A program made the position numbers and the translations under genes. This document shows positions 1-5,082 of a DNA stretch of 9,046 nucleotides, piece after piece. The DNA is from Minisyncoccota bacterium (GTDB lineage Bacteria > Patescibacteriota > Minisyncoccia > Minisyncoccales > RBG-13-42-11). The stretch is taken from NCBI GenBank assembly GCA_028687495.1, contig JAQUAA010000026.1, forward strand, positions 1 through 9,046. Direction: 5' to 3'. The notes beneath the pieces were generated by a model. It had not been told where the DNA came from and did no database searches. It saw only the letters and a program-made list of their open reading frames with translations. Within the stretch, counting starts at the first letter, position 1, and every line of letters starts with the position of its first letter.

Positions 1-84
1 TTCGGCTATTGCGCCGAGAATCAGTTCTTTGATTCTTTCTTTCTCTCTGACGCCCTTAATTTGTCTGGTTACGACTATTAACAC
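1..84 (-). CDS. 5' end of an unidentified protein, truncated by the window edge
   Basis: An open frame of 28 codons starts with GTG at 84-82 and runs off the left edge without a stop. The start is chosen because a strong Shine-Dalgarno (AAAGGAGG, complement of about 91-98) lies 6 nt upstream. The visible N-terminus (MLIVVTRQIKGVREKERIKE...) has a short hydrophobic strand followed by a charged, probably helical stretch; this is too little to assign a family. It is the next gene in the minus-strand island, after the hairpin repeat at 152-185 and a weak promoter candidate at 119-146. Confidence 0.7.
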   Translation of the reverse strand, partial: MLIVVTRQIKGVREKERIKELILGAIAE

Positions 85-118
85 CGCTTCCCTCCTTTCG
101 TTGTTGGTTTGATTAGTA

Positions 119-146
119 AGATTACAACAATTTAATAAAAAATCAA
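119..146 (-). promoter_or_regulatory. Weak promoter candidate for the left-edge gene
   Basis: On the minus strand TTGATT (146-141) is followed after 16 nt by TAATCT (124-119), a poor -10 match (3/6). Transcription would start near 112, giving a leader of about 28 nt that contains the Shine-Dalgarno. The support is mainly positional: the same TTGAT/C + T-run + 16-nt arrangement precedes the other island units. Confidence 0.35.
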
Positions 147-151
147 TATTA

Positions 152-185
152 AAGCCGCCTCCGTGTTGAGACACTCGGGCGGCCT
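152..185 (-). repeat. 34-bp hairpin repeat, copy 1; probable terminator
   Basis: These 34 bases are identical to 2176-2209. The element is an imperfect inverted repeat: outer stem GCCGCC/GGCGGC, a 3x3 internal mismatch, inner stem GTGT/ACAC and a 4-nt loop. On the minus strand it lies 28 nt after the stop of the 181-aa protein gene and is followed by TTTAATATTGATTTTTT, so it can act as an intrinsic terminator, although the T-run starts some bases after the stem. The same T-run contains the -35 candidate of the next gene. Confidence 0.75.
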
Positions 186-201
186 TATATTTTGATGTTT
201 T

Positions 202-209
202 CCTCCTTT
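202..209 (-). promoter_or_regulatory. Orphan Shine-Dalgarno after a stop codon
   Basis: The minus strand reads AAAGGAGG at 209-202, 4 nt after the TAG of the 181-aa protein gene. At the right distance only the triplets ATC AAA ATA TAA follow, so there is no ATG/GTG/TTG and no real reading frame before the terminator hairpin. It could be the remnant of a lost third gene, or a 3'-UTR ribosome-binding element. A second orphan motif occurs at 1530-1536. Confidence 0.5.
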
Positions 210-213
210 CCAG

Positions 214-759
214 CTAATTGCCGCTGAGTTCGTCGCCGACCATGCCCATGGCCCAGAAAAGCTGCCAAGATGCAGTCGTATACTCCTTCCCGGTTTTCTC
301 CCGTTCCTTCCTTTCATACTCCACCATCGTTTTCCGGAAGTCGTCGTAGAGAAGGCCCAGCGTTCTGAGAACGGAAAAGAATCTGCTTTTGAACTGCTTG
401 GTTACCTTTGAAAATTCTTCCGGCGGATAGTATCTCGTTATCATCTGCTGCGTAATGTTCGCTTCCTGAGCTCGCAGGATATCTATCACTCTGCGCAAAG
501 TCCTTACCTTGCGCGTTTCGTAACCTTCCAGGAGAACTTTGAATTCTTCTGCCTCCTGTCGGGTTCCAAAGCCGGCGTAAGTGGTGGTCTTGTTCCATCC
601 GCCCCTGAGAGCGATTATCGGCTGACTGCCTATCTTGGCGCCGAAGTAACCGCTGGGGTGCTTCCACTCAGTCAGTAGCACCTGGACCGGATTGATTTCC
701 AGACTGCCATCAACCACGAAAATCTCTTTCATTGCCTTCTCAGTATTTTTGGTTGTCAT
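214..759 (-). CDS. Unknown 181-aa protein downstream of the primase-like gene
   Basis: I do not recognise this family. The start is set at ATG 759-757 because AAAGGAGG (774-767) sits 7 nt upstream. An in-frame ATG at 780 would add seven residues but overlies that Shine-Dalgarno and has none of its own. The first ~70 residues are rich in beta-type and glycine residues (YFGAKIGSQ, RGGWNKTTTYAGFGT). The rest is helical and charged, with several Arg/Lys clusters (ETRKVRTLRR, KQFKSRFF, YERKEREKTGK), which could suit nucleic-acid or protein contacts. No signal peptide or membrane helix is seen. Only 17 nt separate it from the upstream stop, so it is probably co-transcribed with the primase-like gene; a functional link is inference. 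It is followed by an orphan Shine-Dalgarno and the hairpin repeat. Confidence 0.85.
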   Translation of the reverse strand: MTTKNTEKAMKEIFVVDGSLEINPVQVLLTEWKHPSGYFGAKIGSQPIIALRGGWNKTTTYAGFGTRQEAEEFKVLLEGYETRKVRTLRRVIDILRAQEANITQQMITRYYPPEEFSKVTKQFKSRFFSVLRTLGLLYDDFRKTMVEYERKEREKTGKEYTTASWQLFWAMGMVGDELSGN

Positions 760-776
760 CTTCTTTCCTCCTTTAT

Positions 777-1412
777 TCAAAGAATTGAGACTACGCTGGG
801 AATCCTAGGATACCGGGATGAACTAGATATCCTCAGTATCGAATAGCCATCCCATAGAGAATGGCCAATGTAGTGAACGTCGAGCAGCTTCAGATCAGCC
901 AGATCAGACAACAGACACTTTGCCATAAATACACGCCATTCGTCTTTAGAAAGTATATCCAATCCGTAATAATGGTAAGACCGTCCGGAATTCAGAATCA
1001 CTCCTGTTTTCTGTCCAATCTTCGTCAGGAAATTTCTTACTCTCTCCAGATTCTCAGGCGTGTTCTCGCACTTGAAATCCACTAAAGGAATGTGGAAGCT
1101 TTTTTTGTCTCCTTGCAACTTTATCTCAGAGGAAATAGCAAGGTGGCGCTTCCCATTCGCCAGTGGCCAATCGATGAGAGGCTGGAAGAAATAATGAGGA
1201 TCTCCCTTTACGATGTCTTCGCGTTTGACTTTTATGATTTCGTCTGGCGGATTATGGCGTTCAATCCGGTCAGACACGAAGTCCTTCAGGGTGGCCGGCG
1301 TGTAGACTGCGAAAAAGACAGAACTAATCTCTGGCGCGCTTTTGGCTATTTCGATTACTACTTCTACGGCTGCCATGCCTAATTTAAAAGCTGGTTTTAT
1401 TATATTTTTCAA
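777..1412 (-). CDS. Primase-like (archaeo-eukaryotic primase fold?) protein, divergent
   Basis: The 211-aa product starts with TTG (1412-1410): GGAGG (1426-1422) lies 9 nt upstream, whereas the first ATG (residue 13) has no Shine-Dalgarno. Three motifs occur in the order and spacing of the AEP/PrimPol catalytic core: an acidic strand PLVDFKCE (D112, E116), an S-x-H motif in NSGRSYHYYG (S145, H147) and a hydrophobic-Asp motif LLDVHYIGH (D178). A late LRISSSSRYPRIP segment (R194) resembles the nucleotide-contacting strand after motif III. The odd point is that motif I reads D-F-K, not D-x-D/E, so catalysis may be altered or lost. If active it would be a cytoplasmic nucleotidyltransferase on DNA or RNA. 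The family call is from pattern recognition only. It is the first gene of a two-gene unit with the 181-aa protein. Confidence 0.8.
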   Translation of the reverse strand: MKNIIKPAFKLGMAAVEVVIEIAKSAPEISSVFFAVYTPATLKDFVSDRIERHNPPDEIIKVKREDIVKGDPHYFFQPLIDWPLANGKRHLAISSEIKLQGDKKSFHIPLVDFKCENTPENLERVRNFLTKIGQKTGVILNSGRSYHYYGLDILSKDEWRVFMAKCLLSDLADLKLLDVHYIGHSLWDGYSILRISSSSRYPRIPSVVSIL

Positions 1413-1434
1413 GGTACTTCACCTCCAACGAATT

Positions 1435-1450
1435 TCCTATTATATTAGGA
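1435..1450 (-). promoter_or_regulatory. Small inverted repeat at the start of the primase-like leader
   Basis: TCCTA (1435-1439) and TAGGA (1446-1450) form a 5-bp inverted repeat with a 6-nt A/T loop, lying just where transcription from the promoter at 1457-1484 should begin. On the minus strand its centre also spells TATAAT (1444-1439), a perfect -10 but with no good -35. It could be an operator, a 5'-end stem, or a second start site. Confidence 0.35.
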
Positions 1451-1456
1451 TTTTTT

Positions 1457-1484
1457 ATTTTATGTATTTTTCGAAAAAAGTCAA
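1457..1484 (-). promoter_or_regulatory. Promoter of the primase-like two-gene unit
   Basis: On the minus strand TTGACT (1484-1479), a 16-nt spacer and TAAAAT (1462-1457) each match the sigma-70-type consensus in five of six bases. Start of transcription is expected near 1450, leaving a leader of about 38 nt with GGAGG at 1426-1422. The -35 sits inside the T-rich tail of the preceding terminator. Confidence 0.65.
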
Positions 1485-1495
1485 GGAAACAAGAA

Positions 1496-1520
1496 GTCCC
1501 CTAACTGGCTGTTAAGGGAC
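1496..1520 (-). terminator. Terminator of the unknown/zinc-ribbon unit
   Basis: The inverted repeat GTCCC-TAAC / GTTA-GGGAC has a 5-nt loop and one C/A mismatch. On the minus strand it is followed by TTCTTGTTTCCTTGACTTTT. It comes 22 nt after the stop at 1543 and ends the transcription unit. The tail closely resembles that after the hairpin at 2176-2209, and the T-rich part is also the -35 region of the next promoter. Confidence 0.7.
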
Positions 1521-1529
1521 CTGACTTTA

Positions 1530-1536
1530 CCTCCTT
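1530..1536 (-). promoter_or_regulatory. Orphan Shine-Dalgarno between stop codon and terminator
   Basis: AAGGAGG (1536-1530 on the minus strand) begins 7 nt after the TAA of the zinc-ribbon gene and stands 9 nt before the terminator hairpin. No ATG, GTG or TTG follows at a usable distance, so it starts no gene that I can see. It matches the situation at 202-209. Confidence 0.45.
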
Positions 1537-1542
1537 GTGCTT

Positions 1543-1791
1543 TTAGCTTACTAAACTGTGAGCGAATCTCGGACCTTCGTACCCCGGCCTGTTCGTTCTC
1601 TTCCTGTTCTCTTCCTCGTCTTTCAGCATCCTCTTGAGCAATCTTGCAGCTCCCTTTTCCGCTCTCTTGAAAGATTCCCTGAGGGCTTCCTGCAGATCTA
1701 CTCCGCAATTCGGGCAATTCCCCTGGTAATCATAGTTATCGAGAACGTGCTGGCACTTCGGACATTTCGGTTCAAAACGAATCATTGGCAT
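1543..1791 (-). CDS. Small zinc-ribbon protein (82 aa)
   Basis: The start is ATG 1791-1789: a GGAGG (1803-1799) is 7 nt upstream, and the longer open frame to 1941 is only read-through inside the upstream gene. Two CxxC knuckles, CPKC (C10, C13) and CPNC (C26, C29), make a four-cysteine zinc ribbon. It is followed by a basic and acidic helical tail (residues 33-70, with FKRAEKGAARLLKRMLKDEE) and a short C-terminus. Such stand-alone ribbons often bind nucleic acid or serve as adaptors, but no specific function can be named. It overlaps the upstream gene by 10 bp, so translation is probably coupled, and the Shine-Dalgarno lies inside the end of that gene. Confidence 0.88.
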   Translation of the reverse strand: MPMIRFEPKCPKCQHVLDNYDYQGNCPNCGVDLQEALRESFKRAEKGAARLLKRMLKDEEENRKRTNRPGYEGPRFAHSLVS

Positions 1792-2105
1792 TTTTCTTCC
1801 TCCTCCGTTATTTCCAGTTTGGATTTTTCCCAGACGGATACCATGGGCAACAGACACCGCGTCACTGTCTCTACGTAGGAATTGTCGAAACGGCAGGTTT
1901 TGCTTTTTACGACTTTCAGGAAGTATCCTTCCTGATTCCATTTTTCGTAAGTCGTCCAGAGCAAAGTTCTCTTGCCGTCTTTGCCCACTTCGAGCAGTTC
2001 TATCTTGTTATCCATATTGAACGGTATTCCCGCGCCGCCCAATCTCGTCAGTTTTGAGATTAAAGGTATTCCGTCAAAGGTTATGCGTATTTCGTTCGGC
2101 TCCAT
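1782..2105 (-). CDS. Unknown 107-aa cytoplasmic protein
   Basis: The start is ATG 2105-2103, with AAGGAGG (2117-2111) 5 nt upstream. An in-frame GTG at 2111 overlaps that Shine-Dalgarno and is rejected. The sequence begins EPNEIRITFDGIPLISKLTRLGG and looks like a small alternating beta-sheet protein (DNKIELLEVGKDGKRTLLWTT), ending in an acidic run (EITEEEEKCQ). Part of that acidic run is encoded by the GGAGGAGG that serves as Shine-Dalgarno for the next gene, so the unusual Glu run may reflect the RNA signal. No known motif, signal peptide or membrane helix is seen. It is the first gene of a two-gene unit with the zinc-ribbon protein, with its own promoter at 2139-2166. Confidence 0.85.
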   Translation of the reverse strand: MEPNEIRITFDGIPLISKLTRLGGAGIPFNMDNKIELLEVGKDGKRTLLWTTYEKWNQEGYFLKVVKSKTCRFDNSYVETVTRCLLPMVSVWEKSKLEITEEEEKCQ

Positions 2106-2138
2106 TCTCACCTCCTTGAACGGAATATTACTAAGTTC

Positions 2139-2166
2139 AATTTACAAAAGATTGATGAAAAATCAA
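2139..2166 (-). promoter_or_regulatory. Promoter of the unknown/zinc-ribbon unit
   Basis: On the minus strand TTGATT (2166-2161), a 16-nt spacer and TAAATT (2144-2139; 4/6) form a plausible sigma-70-type promoter. It would start transcription near 2132, about 27 nt before the ATG, with AAGGAGG in the leader. It directly abuts the tail of the hairpin repeat at 2176-2209. Confidence 0.5.
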
Positions 2167-2175
2167 GCAAACAGG

Positions 2176-2209
2176 AAGCCGCCTCCGTGTTGAGACACTC
2201 GGGCGGCCT
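2176..2209 (-). repeat. 34-bp hairpin repeat, copy 2; probable terminator
   Basis: This is the same 34 bases as 152-185, with outer stem GCCGCC/GGCGGC. It follows the stop of the 65-aa basic protein gene by 26 nt on the minus strand. The stem is followed by TTCCTGTTTGCTTGATTTTT, so it can terminate the CYTH unit, and the tail runs into the next promoter. Confidence 0.75.
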
Positions 2210-2235
2210 GAGATGTTTATCTTTTGTAGCTGTGG

Positions 2236-2433
2236 TTATGCTTCCTTTATCAGACGGCGATGGAAGTCCTTGGGAAGCCCCCTGGCTTCGTTCTCGTGCT
2301 CGCGCATTTTCTCGAAGTCGGGCATGCTCCTGATTTCCATTGAGTCCTTGTCAGCCGGAACATGATTGTTCTTTTCCTGCTTTTTCTTCTTGTGGCAGCT
2401 CTTCCTCCAATCTGCGTTTCTCCCTTTCTTCAT
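2236..2433 (-). CDS. Small basic hydrophilic protein (65 aa)
   Basis: The family is not recognised. The ATG (2433-2431) overlaps the stop of the CYTH gene in an ATGA arrangement, so it is very likely translated by coupling; a GGAGG about 9 nt upstream lies inside the CYTH gene's end. The protein is almost entirely charged, with a Lys/Arg/His cluster near the N-terminus (WRKSCHKKKKQEK) and a helical second half (PDFEKMREHENEARGLPKDFHRR). It has no hydrophobic core, membrane helix or CxxC pair, so it may be disordered or need a partner. The overlap with the CYTH gene makes that product the first candidate partner. The gene is followed by the 34-bp hairpin repeat. Confidence 0.75.
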   Translation of the reverse strand: MKKGRNADWRKSCHKKKKQEKNNHVPADKDSMEIRSMPDFEKMREHENEARGLPKDFHRRLIKEA

Positions 2434-3167
2434 TTATCATCGCCTCCTTTCGGACGAAAGATATCGGCGATGCTTTCAGCGCAGACGAGGTCGGTCAGTT
2501 CCAGCGACTTCTCGTACTTGTCTATCGTGGCGACCACCTGCTCGGCGGTCTTGGAGTTGAGGGGCTCGATTTCCACGAATCCCTCGACTTGCTGAGCTTC
2601 GGGCACTCTGTCAACCCGGTAAACCACGACTTCAATCAGGTTAGCGTCAGGTTCTTCCAGAATCCAGATGTTGCCAGACTGCTGGATGGAGAAAAGCTGA
2701 GAACTGTCTCCCAGAGAACAGATAACTGACATGAAAGCCCTGATTATCTCCGGACTCACATTCTTGACGTCGATGTTCAGCTCACCCCTTATCAGGTTGG
2801 AGCCTTTGTGCATCTGGAATTTGACTGTCAGCTGGGGCGGCCGGTTGGCGCCGACGCGATAACGGAAAACGTACTCGCTCTGGTTCTTTTTGACTATGAA
2901 ATACTGGTCCACCCCGGCAAAGGTGATGAACTTGTTAATCTTTGCCTGGCCATCTGCAAGAAACTTGCCGAATTTGGCCAGAAACCCCGCGATGGCCACG
3001 TCCACCTTCTCTTTGTCCCGGGTGAGACGGTACTTCCTCTCTATCTCCAGCATCTTCCGCGGGAGACGAGACAGGTCGAAGAGTTCGTCAATCTCTCCGC
3101 TGATTGTTCCGCGGATGATGTCTAATAACGCGGAACCGTCTGAAAAAGAATCTTTTCCTTTTGCCAT
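2430..3167 (-). CDS. CYTH-domain (triphosphate tunnel) protein
   Basis: The 245-aa product carries the CYTH signature ExExK as E41-I-E43-R-K45. Further tunnel-type residues follow in order: DQYF (D87), FRYR (R102, R104), LTVKF (K116), RGEL (R127, E129) and a late VEIE pair (E199, E201). CYTH enzymes hydrolyse or cyclise triphosphates (inorganic triphosphate, thiamine triphosphate, RNA 5' ends, ATP to cAMP) in a metal-dependent beta-tunnel; the substrate cannot be told here. It is longer than a typical ~180-aa CYTH protein, with about 38 extra N-terminal residues and a C-terminal extension. The start is ATG 3167, with AAGGAGG 9-10 nt upstream. It leads a two-gene unit with the 65-aa basic protein. 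Genes in the neighbourhood include a primase-like protein, so a nucleic-acid 5'-triphosphate substrate is possible but speculative. Confidence 0.85.
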   Translation of the reverse strand: MAKGKDSFSDGSALLDIIRGTISGEIDELFDLSRLPRKMLEIERKYRLTRDKEKVDVAIAGFLAKFGKFLADGQAKINKFITFAGVDQYFIVKKNQSEYVFRYRVGANRPPQLTVKFQMHKGSNLIRGELNIDVKNVSPEIIRAFMSVICSLGDSSQLFSIQQSGNIWILEEPDANLIEVVVYRVDRVPEAQQVEGFVEIEPLNSKTAEQVVATIDKYEKSLELTDLVCAESIADIFRPKGGDDK

Positions 3168-3206
3168 GGCTACACCTCCTTCAGTATTCTGTTGTTAAGA
3201 TAATTT

Positions 3207-3234
3207 AATATAGCTAAATTAAGGTAAATGTCAA
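3207..3234 (-). promoter_or_regulatory. Promoter of the CYTH unit
   Basis: On the minus strand a perfect TTGACA (3234-3229), a 16-nt spacer and TATATT (3212-3207; 5/6) form a strong promoter. Transcription would start near 3200, leaving a leader of about 33 nt with AAGGAGG. It is divergent from the plus-strand promoter at 3247-3275; the two -35 boxes are 12 nt apart. Confidence 0.75.
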
Positions 3235-3246
3235 ACGGTTAATCTA

Positions 3247-3275
3247 TTGACAAAGTGAATTTTTAGTTTTATAAT
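3247..3275 (+). promoter_or_regulatory. Consensus promoter giving a leaderless mRNA
   Basis: TTGACA (3247-3252), 17 nt, TATAAT (3270-3275): both boxes match the sigma-70 consensus perfectly. The ATG at 3283 comes only 7 nt after the -10, where transcription should begin, and no Shine-Dalgarno is present, so the transcript is predicted to be leaderless. Confidence 0.88.
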
Positions 3276-3282
3276 ATATTAT

Positions 3283-4443
3283 ATGACAGTCATTCAACCT
3301 GTAGCTGTATTGCTGGCCGTAGCTGTGATTTTTGCGGGATACTTCGTCCTGGGAATAAACAAAAAAATAGACGGAGTTGAACAGCCCGTAGAAACGGCTA
3401 CCACCACGGTAACCACCACCACGGCTAGTACAGTAAAAACAGCAGCAGCGGTAAAAACCAACGTATTTGCAGCAAAGGCAAAAACAACTGTGCCCCAGTT
3501 TTCGATTGACACCACCATCACTTCCGGTCCTAAAAATGGAGAAATCATAAAAGACACGAATAAACTCACCTTCAAGTTTGAAGGAAAAGTTTATCCTGAA
3601 AATAAAGAAACCATTTATTTTGACACGAAACTCGTCGGCCAAGACAAGGACTGGATAAGGTCTTCCAACAACACCAGAACCGTAACTCTGGCTGGCGGAA
3701 CTAACCAATATACGTTTTTGGCCAGAGCAAGGACGAATACGCTCGTTGATTCAACTCCGGCAACGATAGCTTTCGGGACTAATCTTTCTCCCTATTTTGG
3801 CAAATTGAAATTTTCCAACATTACCCAGACCTCGATAATCCTTGCTTCTTATCTCAGTGACAGTGAAAGAATCGATATAACCGGCTGGCAAATCAAAGGA
3901 AGTAAAGGTACGATTGTCATTCCTAAGGGCGTGGAATTATATCTTCCCAGTACGCCTTTTTCCCAGACTGATATCTTGGTGAAAAAGAATGACAGGGTGA
4001 ACGTTTTAAGCGGCACCAGTCCCTTAACGATCAGAAGCTTCAAGCCCAATAAATGCTTCGGCTATTTAAAGGATTATTACACTTCCCTCTCTACTTTTTC
4101 TTATTCTAAAATCTGCCCAAAAATAGATTGCAAGGACACGATGTATTTCAGCGCTGCTTGCCAAACCGAAGCTCAAAAACTGCAGAACTGCCTAAGACCG
4201 ACTTACACCACTTTTTCTTCGGTCTATTTCGATCCTTCCTGCAACGAATACATCAACAATTACATCTCTGAAAACCTGAACTACGAAGGCTGCGTTGAGA
4301 ACTATTACGCGGATAAGGATTTTTACAAAGAAGGCTGGTACGTCTATGCCGGCCCGAGCTTGTTCTGCAGATGCGTTGACAGTCTTTATCTCTACGATAC
4401 CAACGGACTCCTGGTCGACAGGTTTGATTACGAAAGAAAATAA
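3283..4443 (+). CDS. Membrane-anchored extracellular protein with a lamin-tail-like domain
   Basis: This is a 386-aa surface protein. Residues 4-24 are a hydrophobic anchor without a clear cleavage site, followed by a Thr/Ala/Val-rich linker (36-70). An Ig-like beta region (about 75-165, with SGPKNGEI and QYTFLARARTNTLVDSTPA) comes next. Then a lamin-tail-like domain (about 170-262, with ITGWQIKGSKGTIVIPKGVEL and the NKCFGY end). The last ~130 residues hold nine cysteines (C258 to C364), with a LNYEGCVENYYADKDFY block and a final LYDTNGLLVDRFDYE strand. I know this architecture from Parcubacteria-type genomes, often next to cell-surface genes; its role is likely adhesion or envelope structure, not established. 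It sits alone between two minus-strand island genes and is transcribed from its own consensus promoter. Confidence 0.85.
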   Translation: MTVIQPVAVLLAVAVIFAGYFVLGINKKIDGVEQPVETATTTVTTTTASTVKTAAAVKTNVFAAKAKTTVPQFSIDTTITSGPKNGEIIKDTNKLTFKFEGKVYPENKETIYFDTKLVGQDKDWIRSSNNTRTVTLAGGTNQYTFLARARTNTLVDSTPATIAFGTNLSPYFGKLKFSNITQTSIILASYLSDSERIDITGWQIKGSKGTIVIPKGVELYLPSTPFSQTDILVKKNDRVNVLSGTSPLTIRSFKPNKCFGYLKDYYTSLSTFSYSKICPKIDCKDTMYFSAACQTEAQKLQNCLRPTYTTFSSVYFDPSCNEYINNYISENLNYEGCVENYYADKDFYKEGWYVYAGPSLFCRCVDSLYLYDTNGLLVDRFDYERK

Positions 4444-4464
4444 CTAAAGGCTTTTAAAAACAGG

Positions 4465-4496
4465 AAGGGGTTGGATGCATACGCACCCAACCCCTT
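4465..4496 (-). terminator. Terminator between convergent genes
   Basis: A perfect 10-bp stem AAGGGGTTGG / CCAACCCCTT encloses an extra TGC/GCA stem with a 4-nt loop. On the minus strand it starts 16 nt after the stop at 4513 and is followed by CCTGTTTTT, so it ends the zinc-binding-candidate gene. It also lies 21 nt past the stop of the plus-strand surface-protein gene and may serve both, although its plus-side tail (TTTAAG) is weak. Confidence 0.85.
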
Positions 4497-4512
4497 TAAG
4501 TTGCAAAAATGT

Positions 4513-5034
4513 TCAACTCACTCTTTCTAAGGCCAGTACATCGGCAAGTCCTTCCAACTTGACCAAGTTCTCGTCCAGCACCTCGATATGAGGAGCGGAG
4601 CAGTACGGAGAAGCGGTGGCATGTTCCTTACTTATCTTTATCATAAGCTCGCGCGCTCCCTCTCCTCGACTATCGACCTCAGTAAGGCGGCCGGGATCCA
4701 CTTCTCCTCTTTTGCGGCAGACGGTACAGTACCAGGTGTATCCCTTCGGAGAAACGACTTCTTTTACTTCAATCTGCAAAAGTCCGGCTCTCTTCAGCAG
4801 TTCTTTCACTCTTCTGCCGAGCTTTGTGTCGTTAGCTTCCTGGAATTCATGGATTATCAGACCGCTTGTTCCCTGGGAAATGGTGATCATTTCCTTGCCG
4901 ATGGCAAAAGTGATGTTGGTCGTACTGTAAGGATTCTTCTCGGACTTGGGCCCCCAACAGCGTCCTTTCAACTGAGCTGCTCGCCAAAGCGGTTCCAAAG
5001 CTTTCCTGGCCTTTATCAATAAATCATAGTTCAT
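4513..5034 (-). CDS. Unknown 173-aa protein with a putative zinc site
   Basis: The family is not recognised. The start is ATG 5034-5032, with AAGGAGG 6 nt upstream, as in the island genes at 1-3167. The N-terminal half looks like a small alpha/beta domain (helix 4-22, strands around 40-65 with ITFAIGKEMITISQGTSGLI, helix 70-86). The C-terminal part has C103-x2-C106 (WYCTVC) and, after a helix, H138 and C145 (EHATASPYC) with H149. These could form a zinc-binding site interrupted by a helical insert; that is inference. No membrane helix or signal peptide is present. The gene stands alone with its own promoter candidates and a strong terminator. Its expression signals and GC content ally it with the left-hand island, from which it is separated by the surface-protein gene. 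Confidence 0.85.
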   Translation of the reverse strand: MNYDLLIKARKALEPLWRAAQLKGRCWGPKSEKNPYSTTNITFAIGKEMITISQGTSGLIIHEFQEANDTKLGRRVKELLKRAGLLQIEVKEVVSPKGYTWYCTVCRKRGEVDPGRLTEVDSRGEGARELMIKISKEHATASPYCSAPHIEVLDENLVKLEGLADVLALERVS

Positions 5035-5082
5035 GGCTATCCTCCTTCTCTGTCCCTATGGATGGTATTATTTGCTAGACAC

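Noticed and set aside
861..1382. Plus-strand open frames at 861-1085 and 1092-1382
   Set aside because: They are antisense to the primase-like gene, have no Shine-Dalgarno or promoter, and the minus-strand frame shows recognisable motifs.
1481..1717. Minus-strand 78-aa frame running through the terminator hairpin
   Set aside because: It is an alternate frame of the zinc-ribbon gene (whose CxxC pairs are in the other frame) with no start signal, and it crosses the terminator.
1792..1941. Longer zinc-ribbon protein starting at 1941
   Set aside because: The upstream part is an alternate frame of the 107-aa protein gene; the GGAGG at 1803-1799 fixes the start at 1791.
152..2209. CRISPR-like repeat pair
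   Set aside because: Only two copies 2 kb apart with genes between; no spacers and no cas genes. They fit terminators better.
2236..2433. CYTH gene plus 65-aa basic protein as a toxin-antitoxin pair
   Set aside because: The overlap and sizes are suggestive, but no known toxin or antitoxin motif is present in either protein.
2340..3198. Several plus-strand frames opposite the CYTH gene, up to 129 aa
   Set aside because: Shadows of the CYTH gene: low-complexity translations, no start signals; the minus frame has the ExExK signature.
4588..5022. Plus-strand frame of 144 aa opposite the 173-aa protein gene
   Set aside because: No Shine-Dalgarno or promoter; the minus strand has a strong Shine-Dalgarno, terminator and CxxC motif.
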